The translations under genes were made by a program, and so were the position numbers. Shown piece by piece: positions 16,855 through 24,727 of a stretch of DNA of 64,000 bases. Origin of the DNA: RUG11198 sp036342255. GTDB lineage: Bacteria > Bacillota_I > Bacilli_A > RF39 > UBA660. Numbering within the stretch: the first letter of the stretch is position 1; each line of letters opens with the position of its first letter. The notes beneath the pieces were generated by a model. It was given only the letters and a program-made list of their open reading frames with translations, was not told the origin of the DNA and did no database searches. The stretch covers positions 25,011 to 89,010 of the forward strand of contig JAZAUS010000008.1 in assembly GCA_036342255.1 (NCBI GenBank), read 5' to 3'.

Positions 16855-17724
16855 TTATAATGATTTAATTTTTTTATGAGGATTATTGAATGCTTTTTCT
16901 ATTTTTTCATATGTTATGGGATTTATAGTGTCATTATATTTATTTTCTATGGCATTATCGATAGAGGTGTTAAGAAATATGTTAATTCTTGATGATAAGA
17001 TATCGTTATCTAGTACATGTTTTCTTACTGAGTGGCCTCCATCACCTGCTATGGCGAAACCTAATGATGAGTCATAATCTATAAATCCTTGTTTAATATT
17101 TTTGATAGATTCTATTGTTTTATTATCTTGTTCATAATCGTAATCTAATACATCTCCAAATGTTATGGCTAAAGCTTGGGTTCCATCTTTTTTGATGGCT
17201 TCTCCACTTATGGCTGCTAGGCATATTTGAGATAAGATCATACTGATATCAGATTTGCTATAACCTACTTCTTGCATTTTTAATTTTAATAATTCTTCTA
17301 TTCGTTTAAAATAATAGGCACCATTACAGTAGGTTACGAAGTTTATGTTTCTAAAATTTTTCATAGCAGATATGGTATCTATTCTTTTGTTATTATTTAT
17401 AAATAATGGATAGAAGTATTTGGTTAGAAATTCTTCTAATTCTTTTGTCTCAGGAATGATATTTGAGAATCTTTGATTTTTTTCATCAAAGTCTCCAAAG
17501 CCTAAGCCAAATAATCTTCTATCTGGATCGTAATTAGTATTTATATCTGGATTTACAAGAGGGGCTATGTAGTTCATAAAGCCATTAATATCTTGCAAGT
17601 AGGTAGGAAGAGCTAGAGCTGTTATGATACATGGTCCTTTTTTAAAGGGATTTTCTTCTAATACTTCTTGTATTCCATATTTATTATGTTCTGTTTTACA
17701 GACTTTTTCATATAAATGTACCAT
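16855..17724 (-). CDS. Unknown conserved-type protein encoded just before purN
   Basis: 289 aa, soluble. Features include GPCIITALALPTYLQDINGFMNYIAPLVNP near the start (cited by ends GPCIITAL and APLVNP), FVTYCNGAYYFKRIEELLKLKM, LAAISGEAIKKDGTQALAITFGDV and GFAIAGDGGHSVRK. No family recognised; the Gly-rich GDGGHS stretch near the C-terminus could be a ligand loop. The tight spacing to purN suggests a metabolic rather than accessory gene. The ATG at 17724 has AAAGGAGGG upstream. Confidence 0.6.
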   Translation of the reverse strand: MVHLYEKVCKTEHNKYGIQEVLEENPFKKGPCIITALALPTYLQDINGFMNYIAPLVNPDINTNYDPDRRLFGLGFGDFDEKNQRFSNIIPETKELEEFLTKYFYPLFINNNKRIDTISAMKNFRNINFVTYCNGAYYFKRIEELLKLKMQEVGYSKSDISMILSQICLAAISGEAIKKDGTQALAITFGDVLDYDYEQDNKTIESIKNIKQGFIDYDSSLGFAIAGDGGHSVRKHVLDNDILSSRINIFLNTSIDNAIENKYNDTINPITYEKIEKAFNNPHKKIKSL

Positions 17725-17781
17725 TACATGCCCTCCTTTAATTTATTTATTAGTACTTTTTTATATAAATATTATAACATA

Positions 17782-17806
17782 AAAAGCAACTATTGAAGTT
17801 GCTTTT
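17782..17806 (-). terminator. Terminator of the 152-aa membrane-protein gene
   Basis: AAAAGCAAC/GTTGCTTTT stem with a 7-nt loop, 15 bp past the stop at 17821. Confidence 0.65.
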
Positions 17807-17820
17807 ATGCTTTTATTATA

Positions 17821-18270
17821 TTAAGGTCCAGTATATGGTGTTGCATCAAATATTTTATCTCTATCTGGTTTTCTATCTAAGAAATCTTTTACTTCATCTT
17901 CATTATTAAATGTTACATCATGAATAACCCATAATACAATTCCATTTTTTTGATAAACATAGGCTCCTTTTTTACCCCATTTTATTAAGAATCTTTTATA
18001 TAAAAACATATTTGGTGTATCAATTTTAAAATTTTGTTTTTCTAAATATTTTTTACATGATTCATAATTAAAAGGAGCTGATATGGTATAGATACCATAC
18101 ATAAATACTATAAATCCGATAGCAGCTAGAGTTAAAGATATAGGTACTATCTCAAAATTATGTAAACTATTTAATGCAAAGAATAATATAAGATTTAATA
18201 TAAGTATTATTGAACCCTTTATTATTGCTTTCTTTTTTGTTAATCTTTTCCAAAAAAATTTTTCTTTCAT
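17821..18270 (-). CDS. Two-TM membrane protein, unknown
   Basis: About 149 aa from MKEKFFWKRL. Hydrophobic helices at about residues 18-36 (GSIILILNLILFFALNSL) and 43-65 are followed by an ~80-residue soluble domain with YESCKKYLEKQNF and GIVLWVIHDVTFNNEDEVKDFL. The start is placed at the ATG at 18270, just inside an upstream ATT/ATG run; the longer form from 18279 adds three residues. An overlapping reading at 18167-18364 in another frame is a shadow. Function unknown. Confidence 0.6.
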   Translation of the reverse strand: MKEKFFWKRLTKKKAIIKGSIILILNLILFFALNSLHNFEIVPISLTLAAIGFIVFMYGIYTISAPFNYESCKKYLEKQNFKIDTPNMFLYKRFLIKWGKKGAYVYQKNGIVLWVIHDVTFNNEDEVKDFLDRKPDRDKIFDATPYTGP

Positions 18271-18364
18271 TATTATCACCTTTAATAATTATAACATAAA
18301 AATCAACTTTAAAGATGCTTTTGTTATTTTTTTCTAATTTATATGTATAAATATTTATTGGCAT

Positions 18365-19366
18365 TTATATTTTTATAATTTTGTTTAGAAATGGTGTTTT
18401 TGATAATATATGTGTAATAGATATGGATATTAATAATATTATTATACTCCAAAATATATTAATATAATTGTTATTAAATAAATGTAAGGGAGTTAAGAAA
18501 TTGATTATAAAGATATGTATTATATATATTCCCATATTATATTGTAAATAGGTAGAATAATGTTTTTTATCAATTATTAATGTTTTAAATGATATGAATA
18601 TTAAAGAAGATGTTATCATTACAATAATTGAATCATAAAAATTCTCTGCAAATTTGCTTGAGTATAATATATTACAGAATAATAATTCATATACTATTGT
18701 TATTATAATCATTATTATTGTAAGTATATAAAGTCTTTTTTTATTATTAATTTTTTTATAGTCAATTTTAGTCATAATCCCACCTATCATGTAATATAAT
18801 AACCAGATCCATATTCTTAAAGATTGAGTTACTTTTGACTTAGTTATTCCTAATCCTTTAAAATTTGAATAGATGGTAATTATATTAATAGTTATACATG
18901 TTACTAATAATAGTAAAGTTATTATTTTATATACATTGTATTTTTTTATTAATTTTTGTAATGGTATAAGGAATAAATATAAGATTATTAATGAACCAAG
19001 AAACCAAAAATGCCAAAAGGTTCCTTCTTGAGAAAAAGAACTAATTATAAGATAAAATATGCTAATATATTTATGTTTGATAAATAATGAATATATAAAA
19101 GGAATTAAATTCCATGTGAAGCATATAAATAATATTTTTAATATTTTTTTTATTACATAATTATAATCATTTTCTTTTTTCAAATGTAGGTATCCACTAA
19201 TCATGAATAATAGTGGTATTGCAAAAACACCTGTATAATATAATGTAAGCGATATATCAAATCCGTTTTTATTTACTCCATTACATAATAAATGTAATAT
19301 TATTACTAAGTATATGGCTATATTTTTTAACCAATCAATATTATAATCTCTACTAATGTTTTTCAT
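18365..19366 (-). CDS. Acyltransferase 3 family membrane protein
   Basis: Integral membrane O-acyltransferase with about ten TM helices. The N-terminus DYNIDWLKNIAIYLVIILHL is the family signature (R/D-x-D-x-L-K...H), LLFMISGYLHLKK is the conserved ISGY segment, and GTFWHFWFLGSLI gives the FWF motif. Members acetylate surface polysaccharide, teichoic acid or peptidoglycan. No SGNH domain is attached, so this is the short form (333 aa). I chose ATG 19366, preceded by AAAGGAG; the frame open to 19399 lacks a site. It has no obvious operon partner. Confidence 0.88.
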   Translation of the reverse strand: MKNISRDYNIDWLKNIAIYLVIILHLLCNGVNKNGFDISLTLYYTGVFAIPLLFMISGYLHLKKENDYNYVIKKILKILFICFTWNLIPFIYSLFIKHKYISIFYLIISSFSQEGTFWHFWFLGSLIILYLFLIPLQKLIKKYNVYKIITLLLLVTCITINIITIYSNFKGLGITKSKVTQSLRIWIWLLYYMIGGIMTKIDYKKINNKKRLYILTIIMIIITIVYELLFCNILYSSKFAENFYDSIIVMITSSLIFISFKTLIIDKKHYSTYLQYNMGIYIIHIFIINFLTPLHLFNNNYINIFWSIIILLISISITHILSKTPFLNKIIKI

Positions 19367-19485
19367 TTTATTCTCCTTTATTAAGAAAATCATTATCATG
19401 CAGTCTTTATCTTCAGTTATGTCTAATAATGTAAAGTAATAATTTTTCTTAAATTAATATATTCTTTTAATTTTTGATATATATA

Positions 19486-19608
19486 TTATTGATCTGCTAA
19501 AGCATTTATTATGGCTAATGGGAATAGTAGTATTAGCCATAATATACCTTTAATAAGATAGTATACTAGATATAATGGTAATAAAGTTATTTTAATTATA
19601 GTTTTCAT
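19486..19608 (-). CDS. 40-aa hydrophobic membrane miniprotein
   Basis: MKTIIKITLLPLYLVYYLIK followed by GILWLILLFPLAIINALADQ and stop. The ATG at 19606-19608 sits 5 nt behind AAAGGAG and only 11 bp after the stop of the acidic 67-aa gene, so the two are co-transcribed. Mostly hydrophobic with two Lys at the N-terminus: one or two membrane helices. The pairing with a highly acidic partner is suggestive of a two-component peptide system but function is unknown. Confidence 0.65.
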   Translation of the reverse strand: MKTIIKITLLPLYLVYYLIKGILWLILLFPLAIINALADQ

Positions 19609-19619
19609 AGATACTCCTT

Positions 19620-19823
19620 TTATTTATCATCTTCATAGTAATAATCATCATCTTCTAGATCTTCTTCTTCAAAGTTAGATGAATTATACTCACCTTTTTT
19701 TATTAGTTCTTTTTGATAATCGTCTAGATCATTATTTTCTTGTTCTTCAAGATATTTGAATAAACCAAAAGCTTTAGATCTTTTGGTTTGGTCATTACTA
19801 AATAAATCGTTAAATAATCCCAT
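19620..19823 (-). CDS. 67-aa acidic protein (NFEEEDLEDDDYYYEDDK family)
   Basis: MGLFNDLFSNDQTKRSKAFG begins a short amphipathic N-terminus; the C-terminal third is almost all Asp/Glu/Tyr. It is paralogous to the product at 12844-13086 across the last ~35 residues. The start is solid (AAGGAG upstream of ATG 19823) and a -10 TATAAT lies about 20 bp further up. It is followed at once by the 40-aa membrane protein. A DNA-mimic or chaperone-like role is conceivable for such acidity, but there is no direct evidence. Confidence 0.65.
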   Translation of the reverse strand: MGLFNDLFSNDQTKRSKAFGLFKYLEEQENNDLDDYQKELIKKGEYNSSNFEEEDLEDDDYYYEDDK

Positions 19824-19882
19824 AAATTTCTCCTTCTATAGTTATATTATATCATAATAATAAAAAATTTTTAATTTATATA

Positions 19883-19910
19883 TTGACATATGTTTTTAAT
19901 TTGGTATAAT
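19883..19910 (+). promoter_or_regulatory. Promoter of small RNA copy B
   Basis: TTGACA (19883-19888), 16-bp spacer, TATAAT (19905-19910): near-perfect sigma-A promoter. Confidence 0.85.
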
Positions 19911-19916
19911 GTTTAT

Positions 19917-20022
19917 AGATAGATTTAATATCTATCTACCGATTTATTAGTTTATCTAATAAATCAACATTAGTTGGTGCTTTGCACCACACAAAAAAAC
20001 ATCATTTATGTGATGTTTTTTT
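19917..20022 (+). ncRNA. Structured small RNA, copy B
   Basis: About 106 nt. Hairpins: TAGATAGAT/ATCTATCTA with loop TTAAT (19916-19938); GATTTATTAG/CTAATAAATC with loop TTTAT (19941-19965); TGGTGC/GCACCA with loop TTT (19975-19989); terminator ACATCA/TGATGT (19999-20016) with A- and T-tracts, T7. No start codon with a ribosome site. The strong promoter, terminator and four perfect stems indicate an abundant structured RNA. It is not a leader: the nearest genes on either side are on the other strand. Not assigned to a known family. Confidence 0.75.
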
Positions 20023-20103
20023 GTTTTGTATTAGTATAATTTAGATTTTTTCTATTTTAATAGTTACACTTATAAAAATTTTTTAAAAAAATTAATTTTT
20101 ATA

Positions 20104-20131
20104 TTGACATATATTTTTAATTTGGTATAAT
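20104..20131 (+). promoter_or_regulatory. Promoter of small RNA copy C
   Basis: TTGACA (20104-20109), 16-bp spacer, TATAAT (20126-20131), as in copy B. Confidence 0.85.
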
Positions 20132-20137
20132 GTTTAT

Positions 20138-20243
20138 AGATAGATTTAATATCTATCTACCGATTTATTAGTTTATCTAATAAGTCAACATTAGTTGGTG
20201 CTTTGCACCACACAAAAAAACATCATTTATGTGATGTTTTTTT
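20138..20243 (+). ncRNA. Structured small RNA, copy C
   Basis: Near-identical to copy B. The single change inside the RNA turns one A-U pair of hairpin 2 into a G-U pair (CTAATAAGTC arm), so the stem is kept. It ends at the same ACATCA/TGATGT terminator with T7. Confidence 0.75.
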
Positions 20244-20303
20244 GTTTTGTAGTTCTATTTATTTATAATATTTTTGCAATTAAAAATCATCATTATATGA
20301 TGA

Positions 20304-20915
20304 TTATTTTTCTTTATAAAATGTTGTTAAAAACAAACAAAATCTGTATAGTATTATTTCACTTTGATTTATGGCGTAGTTTTTAGCAATTGCTTTTCCA
20401 CCTATTGTTAGGGCTGATACGATAGCGGTTGATAATAGTGATATTATTAAAAAATTAGTATTTAATGTTTCACTTAAGGCACTTGCTATAGATATACAGC
20501 AAGCTCCTGATATTACTCCACATATATCTCCTATTACATCATTTAAGAAACTAGCTACTTTATCTGTATTCTTTTTTAATTGTACAGCTAATTTAGATCC
20601 TTTTACTTTTCTAGCAGCCATTGAATTAAAAACACTTAGGTTAGAGGCTGTTACAGCTACTCCTATCATATCAAAAAATATTCCTAAGAAGATAAAGAAT
20701 AATAATAGGATTATTCCAAAAATAATTGGTATATTTGGTAATAAGGTTTCTGATGCTAAAGACATTAATAAAGATATTATAAAGGCTATAGCAATTATTT
20801 TTATTATCCAATTATAATCTATTAGATTTTTTTTCTTGTTCTTCTCTATTATTTTTAAATTTTTTAATTCTTCTTTTTTTATTTGTTTATTATTATTCAA
20901 TTTGATCCCTCTCAT
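20304..20915 (-). CDS. CorB-like / DUF21-type membrane protein, putative
   Basis: 203 aa with four hydrophobic helices (about residues 36-56, 63-85, 130-150, 155-175). The central segment FFDMIGVAVTASNLSVFNSM and the following ARKVKGSKLAVQL and NDVIGDICGVISG resemble a short Bacillota family often labelled Mg2+/Co2+ transporter CorB; there are no CBS domains. The ATG at 20915 lies in the U-tract of the preceding RNA's terminator and has no ribosome site, whereas TTG at 20900 follows GAGAGGGAT, so the protein may start there. Its position behind the ~525-nt RNA suggests control by that RNA. Confidence 0.65.
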   Translation of the reverse strand: MRGIKLNNNKQIKKEELKNLKIIEKNKKKNLIDYNWIIKIIAIAFIISLLMSLASETLLPNIPIIFGIILLLFFIFLGIFFDMIGVAVTASNLSVFNSMAARKVKGSKLAVQLKKNTDKVASFLNDVIGDICGVISGACCISIASALSETLNTNFLIISLLSTAIVSALTIGGKAIAKNYAINQSEIILYRFCLFLTTFYKEK

Positions 20916-20916
20916 A

Positions 20917-21444
20917 ATAAAAACTAGATATTATCTAGTTCTTTTTTTATTAATGGCTATTTATACAGTAAACTTTGAATCTTAGGTCAAGTAGGATTTC
21001 CCTTACCTTTACAAATCGTTACCAATTTGCGGTTCCCCTTTAAAAAGATAAATATAGTATCACTAACTATATGACTTGATTACCACTTAGAATCCACTGC
21101 AATCCCGTACAAATCATTCTAGGAGTTTTCCTCACCACTGTTTATTACTAGTTCTCTTTTGCAAATATAATTTCAAGATGCACATATATATTGGCCAATT
21201 GATATATGTGTATTCATCTATCCCAGTATATTCACTCAAGACAAGCATGTTATAAAAATATAACTACAAATCAAATATTGGATTTAACACTATATGCCGT
21301 TATAGGAGCCCAATATCTTCCCTTTCCAATTCCACCCTAAGCTGGGCGCAAAAAGCAGATACTAGAAAGCATTTATGCTCGTTAGTGGATTTTTAGCCCC
21401 ACCTTCGTAATAAAGGGAATGACTAGAATAATGTGCCATTAACT
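20917..21444 (-). ncRNA. ~525-nt structured RNA of unknown family (or very long leader of the membrane-protein gene)
   Basis: This 620-bp gap has no ORF. A consensus promoter fires leftward at 21451-21479, and the stretch ends at an AACTAGAT/ATCTAGTT terminator (20922-20940). Local stems seen on the minus strand: ACTA...GAGCAT/ATGCTTTC...TAGT (near 21360-21390); GATATTGG/CCAATATT; GTTATA/TATAAC with loop TTTT; an extended stem GATG...CACATATAT/ATATATGTG...CATC (about 21180-21220); ATATAGT/ACTATAT; CAAAT/ATTTG. Base composition is clearly less AT-rich than surrounding spacers. Motifs of RNase P (ACAGAA...GGCTTA), tmRNA (tag frame, tRNA-like end) and SRP were not found. A large ornate RNA such as ROOL is one possibility. 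Confidence 0.7.
20922..20940 (-). terminator. Terminator or attenuator at the end of the long RNA
   Basis: AACTAGAT/ATCTAGTT with a 3-nt loop followed by TTTTTATT on the minus strand; the ATG of the next gene lies in this tract. Confidence 0.7.
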
Positions 21445-21450
21445 GGTGTA

Positions 21451-21479
21451 ATTATAGCATAAATATAGGATTTTGTCAA
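21451..21479 (-). promoter_or_regulatory. Promoter of the ~525-nt RNA
   Basis: TTGACA (21474-21479) and TATAAT (21451-21456) on the minus strand with 17-bp spacing: a perfect consensus, unusual even for this genome. Confidence 0.85.
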
Positions 21480-21535
21480 GAACTTGTTAACTTTTTGTAA
21501 ATGTATTAACATAATATGTTTTAAGAATAATAATA

Positions 21536-21766
21536 CTATTTTTTATTTAAAGACTCTATCTTTTGTAATTCAAAGCGATATTTTTGACCATTTTTGTTTA
21601 CTTCTTCTAAAAACATATTAATGGGTCTAGCATATAGTAATCCATCTCCGTATAAGGCTCTATATATAACTAATTCTTCGTCTGTTTCACTATGATAGGC
21701 TATGTCTTCTACAAGATATAAATCTCCTTTGAAGTGCTTATATATTCCTTTAATTTTTAATTTCAT
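21536..21766 (-). CDS. DUF1653 protein
   Basis: 76 aa. The family pattern is plain: GIYKHFKGDLYLVEDIA, SETDEELVIYRALYG, YARPINMFLEEV and KYRFEL at the end. A small beta-rich domain of unknown function, widespread in bacteria, alone or fused. Start ATG 21766 behind TAGGAGGT. Divergent from the transglutaminase gene, sharing a ~100-bp promoter region. Confidence 0.9.
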   Translation of the reverse strand: MKLKIKGIYKHFKGDLYLVEDIAYHSETDEELVIYRALYGDGLLYARPINMFLEEVNKNGQKYRFELQKIESLNKK

Positions 21767-21866
21767 AATATTACCTCCTATTACTATTATAACAAATTAT
21801 TGTAAACTAGTAGCTTTTTTTCAAAAAAAGTGCTATAATAGGTCCTGTTTCTTTGGAGGGGGTTTT

Positions 21867-23033
21867 ATGAAACATATTAGAAGAATATTATTAGCATTAT
21901 ATATTTGTTTATTTGGTTTATATTTGTTTAGTAATACTTATAACGATAATATATATAATAATATTAGTAATGCTATTAATGATATGATAGCTGATGCTAA
22001 TAATAAAGATTTAGATAAGGTTAATGGTCTTGGAGATTTGGTTGATGATAAGGATATTAAGGACTTAGAAGATTCTAATGTCAGTGGTTATGGGGTATCT
22101 ATTGATACTAGGTATTATCCTTATTATGGTATGCTAAGTAATAATGAGAAAGCTATATATAAGCAATTTTATGCTAATGTTAAGAATTTAAAAACGACAT
22201 TTGTTCCAGTTGTAGATATTGATAAGAATGGAATTAATAGATCGTTTGTGGCTTTATTTTATGATCACCCAGAATTTTTTTGGTTAGATACTAGTTATTC
22301 TTATAAGTATACTAAGACTGGTAGATGTGTACAAATAATTATTAAATTTAATGATACTATTAATGATATAGGTATTTCTAAGAGTAAATTTGAAGCTGCT
22401 AGCAATGAAATTATTAGTGGGGCTAATAGATATAATAGTAATTATGATAAAGAGAAATATGTACATGATGCTCTAATTAAGAATACTTCTTATAATGTTA
22501 ATTCTCATTTGAATCAAAGTGCATATAGTGTATTAGTTGAGAAAACTTCTGTATGTGCTGGATATGCTAAAGCATTTCAATATATTATGAATAGATTGGG
22601 TATCCCAACATATTATGTTGTTGGTAGAGCTAATGGAGATCATGCTTGGAATATTATATTGCTTGATGATGGTTATTATAATGTTGATGTTACTTGGGAT
22701 GATCAGGGAAGTATTATATATGATTATTTTAATAGAAGTGATAAAGAGTTTGCTGATAGTCATTTTAGAAGAGATTTATCACTTTCATTACCTAGCTGTA
22801 ATTCTTTTAAATATAGTGGTAATATATATAATAATATAAGTAAAGTAGTTAATGATAGGAAAGAAGTTGTAACTAATAATAAGGTTGTAAAAGAAGAAAA
22901 AATAGTTGTTGAAAAAAAAGAAATAGTTGAAGAAGAAATAAATAATGAAGTAGAAAGAGAATCTTTTGATAATATGGAAGATATCAATATAGATAATAAT
23001 ATTGAAAAAGAAGAAGATATTATAGAAGAATAA
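21867..23033 (+). CDS. Membrane-anchored transglutaminase-like protein
   Basis: 388 aa. An N-terminal signal anchor (RRILLALYICLFGLYLF, about 5-21) places the rest outside. The transglutaminase/cysteine-protease core has SVCAGYAKAFQYIMNRLGI with Cys230, GDHAWN with His259 and YNVDVTWDD with Asp274: a complete catalytic triad. The last ~80 residues are Lys/Glu/Asn-rich and likely disordered. Such secreted enzymes act on cell-wall or surface proteins; the substrate is unknown. I placed the start at ATG 21867 after GGAGGGGG; the open frame extends upstream to 21702 without a site. Two relatives of the fold are in the window, one intact (59200) and one degenerate (41846). Confidence 0.85.
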   Translation: MKHIRRILLALYICLFGLYLFSNTYNDNIYNNISNAINDMIADANNKDLDKVNGLGDLVDDKDIKDLEDSNVSGYGVSIDTRYYPYYGMLSNNEKAIYKQFYANVKNLKTTFVPVVDIDKNGINRSFVALFYDHPEFFWLDTSYSYKYTKTGRCVQIIIKFNDTINDIGISKSKFEAASNEIISGANRYNSNYDKEKYVHDALIKNTSYNVNSHLNQSAYSVLVEKTSVCAGYAKAFQYIMNRLGIPTYYVVGRANGDHAWNIILLDDGYYNVDVTWDDQGSIIYDYFNRSDKEFADSHFRRDLSLSLPSCNSFKYSGNIYNNISKVVNDRKEVVTNNKVVKEEKIVVEKKEIVEEEINNEVERESFDNMEDINIDNNIEKEEDIIEE

Positions 23034-23061
23034 AAAAGAGGAAAATTATTTTCCTCTTTTT
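23033..23061. terminator. Bidirectional terminator between convergent genes
   Basis: AAAAAGAGGAAAA/TTTTCCTCTTTTT, 13-bp stem with a 3-nt loop between the transglutaminase and lipoprotein genes, serving both strands. Confidence 0.8.
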
Positions 23062-23708
23062 TTAGTTTCTATTATATTTGTAACATCTTTATTAAAGAAT
23101 TTTGTTAAGATGTCTACTTCTTTATTATCAATTTCATTTGTTGATATAAATCTTTTAGAATCTTCTATTGATTTAATAGCTATTTTTCTTATATCTTCGT
23201 AGTTAGTATCTTTATCTATTTCTTTAATGGCTATTAAATCTTTAATAAGATATTCAAATCTACCTAATTTTATAAGATATACTTTATCATTATTAGTAAT
23301 AGTTATTCTATCAGGATCATATTTATCATATTCACAATTTATTATATAATTATTACATTCATAAATACTTTCTTGATTTTCATAGCACATTGTGCTCTTT
23401 ATTAGCATAGCTAAGTATTCTTGTAGAATATGTTGGCTGTTTTTCACTATATAATTTTTAGCTTGTTCATCGTCTTCATCTTTTGATAAGGCTTGTTCAA
23501 GCTTTTGTAAATCTTTTTTTAAGTCTTCTTCTATTGTTAATATATCCCCTGCATAAGTATATAAATCATTTTGTTCGATAGTTTTTTCAATAGTTGTATT
23601 TGATGGTTTGTTTTGGCAACCTGATATGAATGGTGTTGTGGTTGTTAAGACAAAGGCTATAGCTAATGCGTTAGTATATACTTTTAAATTCTTAATATTT
23701 TTGGCCAT
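23046..23708 (-). CDS. Putative lipoprotein
   Basis: 220 aa. The signal region NALAIAFVLTTTTPFISGCQ ends in a lipobox-like ISGC at Cys31, so lipid attachment is likely. The mature part is helical and charged, with two Cys close together (YECNNYIINCEYD), possibly a disulfide. No family recognised. GAGGGGG precedes the ATG at 23708. Convergent with the transglutaminase gene. Confidence 0.7.
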   Translation of the reverse strand: MAKNIKNLKVYTNALAIAFVLTTTTPFISGCQNKPSNTTIEKTIEQNDLYTYAGDILTIEEDLKKDLQKLEQALSKDEDDEQAKNYIVKNSQHILQEYLAMLIKSTMCYENQESIYECNNYIINCEYDKYDPDRITITNNDKVYLIKLGRFEYLIKDLIAIKEIDKDTNYEDIRKIAIKSIEDSKRFISTNEIDNKEVDILTKFFNKDVTNIIETKKRGK

Positions 23709-23794
23709 AATAAAAACCCCCTCTCAAAAACGTTTACTATTATACACTTTTTGTTAATTTTGTCAAGTTTTTATTGAGATTATGGGGGTTATGA

Positions 23795-24670
23795 TTATTT
23801 TTTTGTTTTACAAGGATTGACGTGGATTACTACTAAGTATATTTCATCTATTTCTTTTATTATTTCTTCTTCTAGATTATTTGCTATGTCATGACTGTCA
23901 AATGTAGATAGATTTCCGTCAACAAAGATACTAAATGATACTTGATAGCGATAACCTATAGGGGTGGAATTAAAATGTATTACTTTTTTTACTTCATCAT
24001 GTTTTTCTATAATTGACATTACTTTATTTTTGGTCTCTATAGAAATACTTTTATCCATTAATATATCATAGCTTTCTTTAAAGATGGTATATGCTGTTAT
24101 GAAGATCCATGTAGATATTATTATTCCAACTACGCTATCAACTAAGAAAATATTATATCTACTTAGGATGGCTGCTGATAAGTTTAGTGATGTTATAAAA
24201 GTATCATTTAGATGATCTTTAGAATTAGCTTTCATTAGTAAATTATTATATTTTTTGGATATGGTATTGGTATATAAATAAAGTAATAATTTTACTATAA
24301 TAGTTGTTAGGCAGACTATTAATAGGTAATTGGAATAATGATAATTATTTCTTTTGAATACTGATATTATTGATGATTTTAGGGATTTATAGGCTAGTAT
24401 AAACATTACTATACTTATTAATAATGAATATATATATTCGGCTTTTCCGTGACCTAAGTTATGATCTTCATCAATTGGTTGACTTGCTATTTTATTGCCT
24501 ATATATGTCATAATAGATGATAAGATATCGCTAGCTGAATTGAATGTATCAGCTAGCATAGCTTGGCTGTTGGTTATAATACTTATACTTCCTTTTATTA
24601 TTAATAGAAAGATGTTACCTAGCATTCCTATTATACTGGCTATTTTTACATCTTTATATCTTTGCTTCAT
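23795..24670 (-). CDS. Cation diffusion facilitator (CDF) transporter
   Basis: 291 aa with six TM helices and a C-terminal cytosolic domain. TM2 carries ADTFNSASD (Asp pair of the metal site), then DHNLGHGKAEYI after the first cytosolic loop, and TM5 carries SKDHLNDT, the standard CDF arrangement. Exports divalent metal, probably Mn2+ or Zn2+, in exchange for protons. The C-terminal domain (VKKVIHFNSTPIGYRYQVSFSIFVDG region) is the usual regulatory ferredoxin-like fold. AAGGAG before ATG 24670. Transcribed after the htrA-like gene with a terminator between. Confidence 0.93.
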   Translation of the reverse strand: MKQRYKDVKIASIIGMLGNIFLLIIKGSISIITNSQAMLADTFNSASDILSSIMTYIGNKIASQPIDEDHNLGHGKAEYIYSLLISIVMFILAYKSLKSSIISVFKRNNYHYSNYLLIVCLTTIIVKLLLYLYTNTISKKYNNLLMKANSKDHLNDTFITSLNLSAAILSRYNIFLVDSVVGIIISTWIFITAYTIFKESYDILMDKSISIETKNKVMSIIEKHDEVKKVIHFNSTPIGYRYQVSFSIFVDGNLSTFDSHDIANNLEEEIIKEIDEIYLVVIHVNPCKTKK

Positions 24671-24703
24671 GTTATCACTCCTTAGCTAATTATTTATGCA
24701 AAA

Positions 24704-24727
24704 AAAGTTAGAAATTATTCTAACTTT
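24704..24727 (-). terminator. Terminator of the htrA-like gene
   Basis: AAAGTTAGA/TCTAACTTT stem followed by a T7 tract on the minus strand. Confidence 0.75.

Larger units (their letters stand above)
19883..20243 (+). repeat. Tandem duplication (221-bp period) of the small RNA locus
   Basis: Promoter, RNA and terminator are duplicated head to tail with a period of 221 bp. The two ~140-bp transcription units differ at only two visible positions: one in the promoter spacer (TATG/TATA) and one in hairpin 2 (AAATC/AAGTC). The ~80 bp between units is AT-rich and not conserved. Confidence 0.85.

Noticed and set aside
20917..21444. RNase P RNA (GAGGAAAAC and GGGGAACC look like type B fragments)
   Set aside because: The universal ACAGAA...GGCTTA region and the long P1 pairing of the ends are absent, and the matching bits are short and probably chance.
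20917..21444. tmRNA
   Set aside because: No tag reading frame, no GGTTC T-loop and no alanine-tRNA-like acceptor ends.
22284..22763. Minus-strand Ile/Ser-rich frames opposite the transglutaminase
   Set aside because: Overlap the catalytic motifs of a well supported enzyme and are low-complexity.
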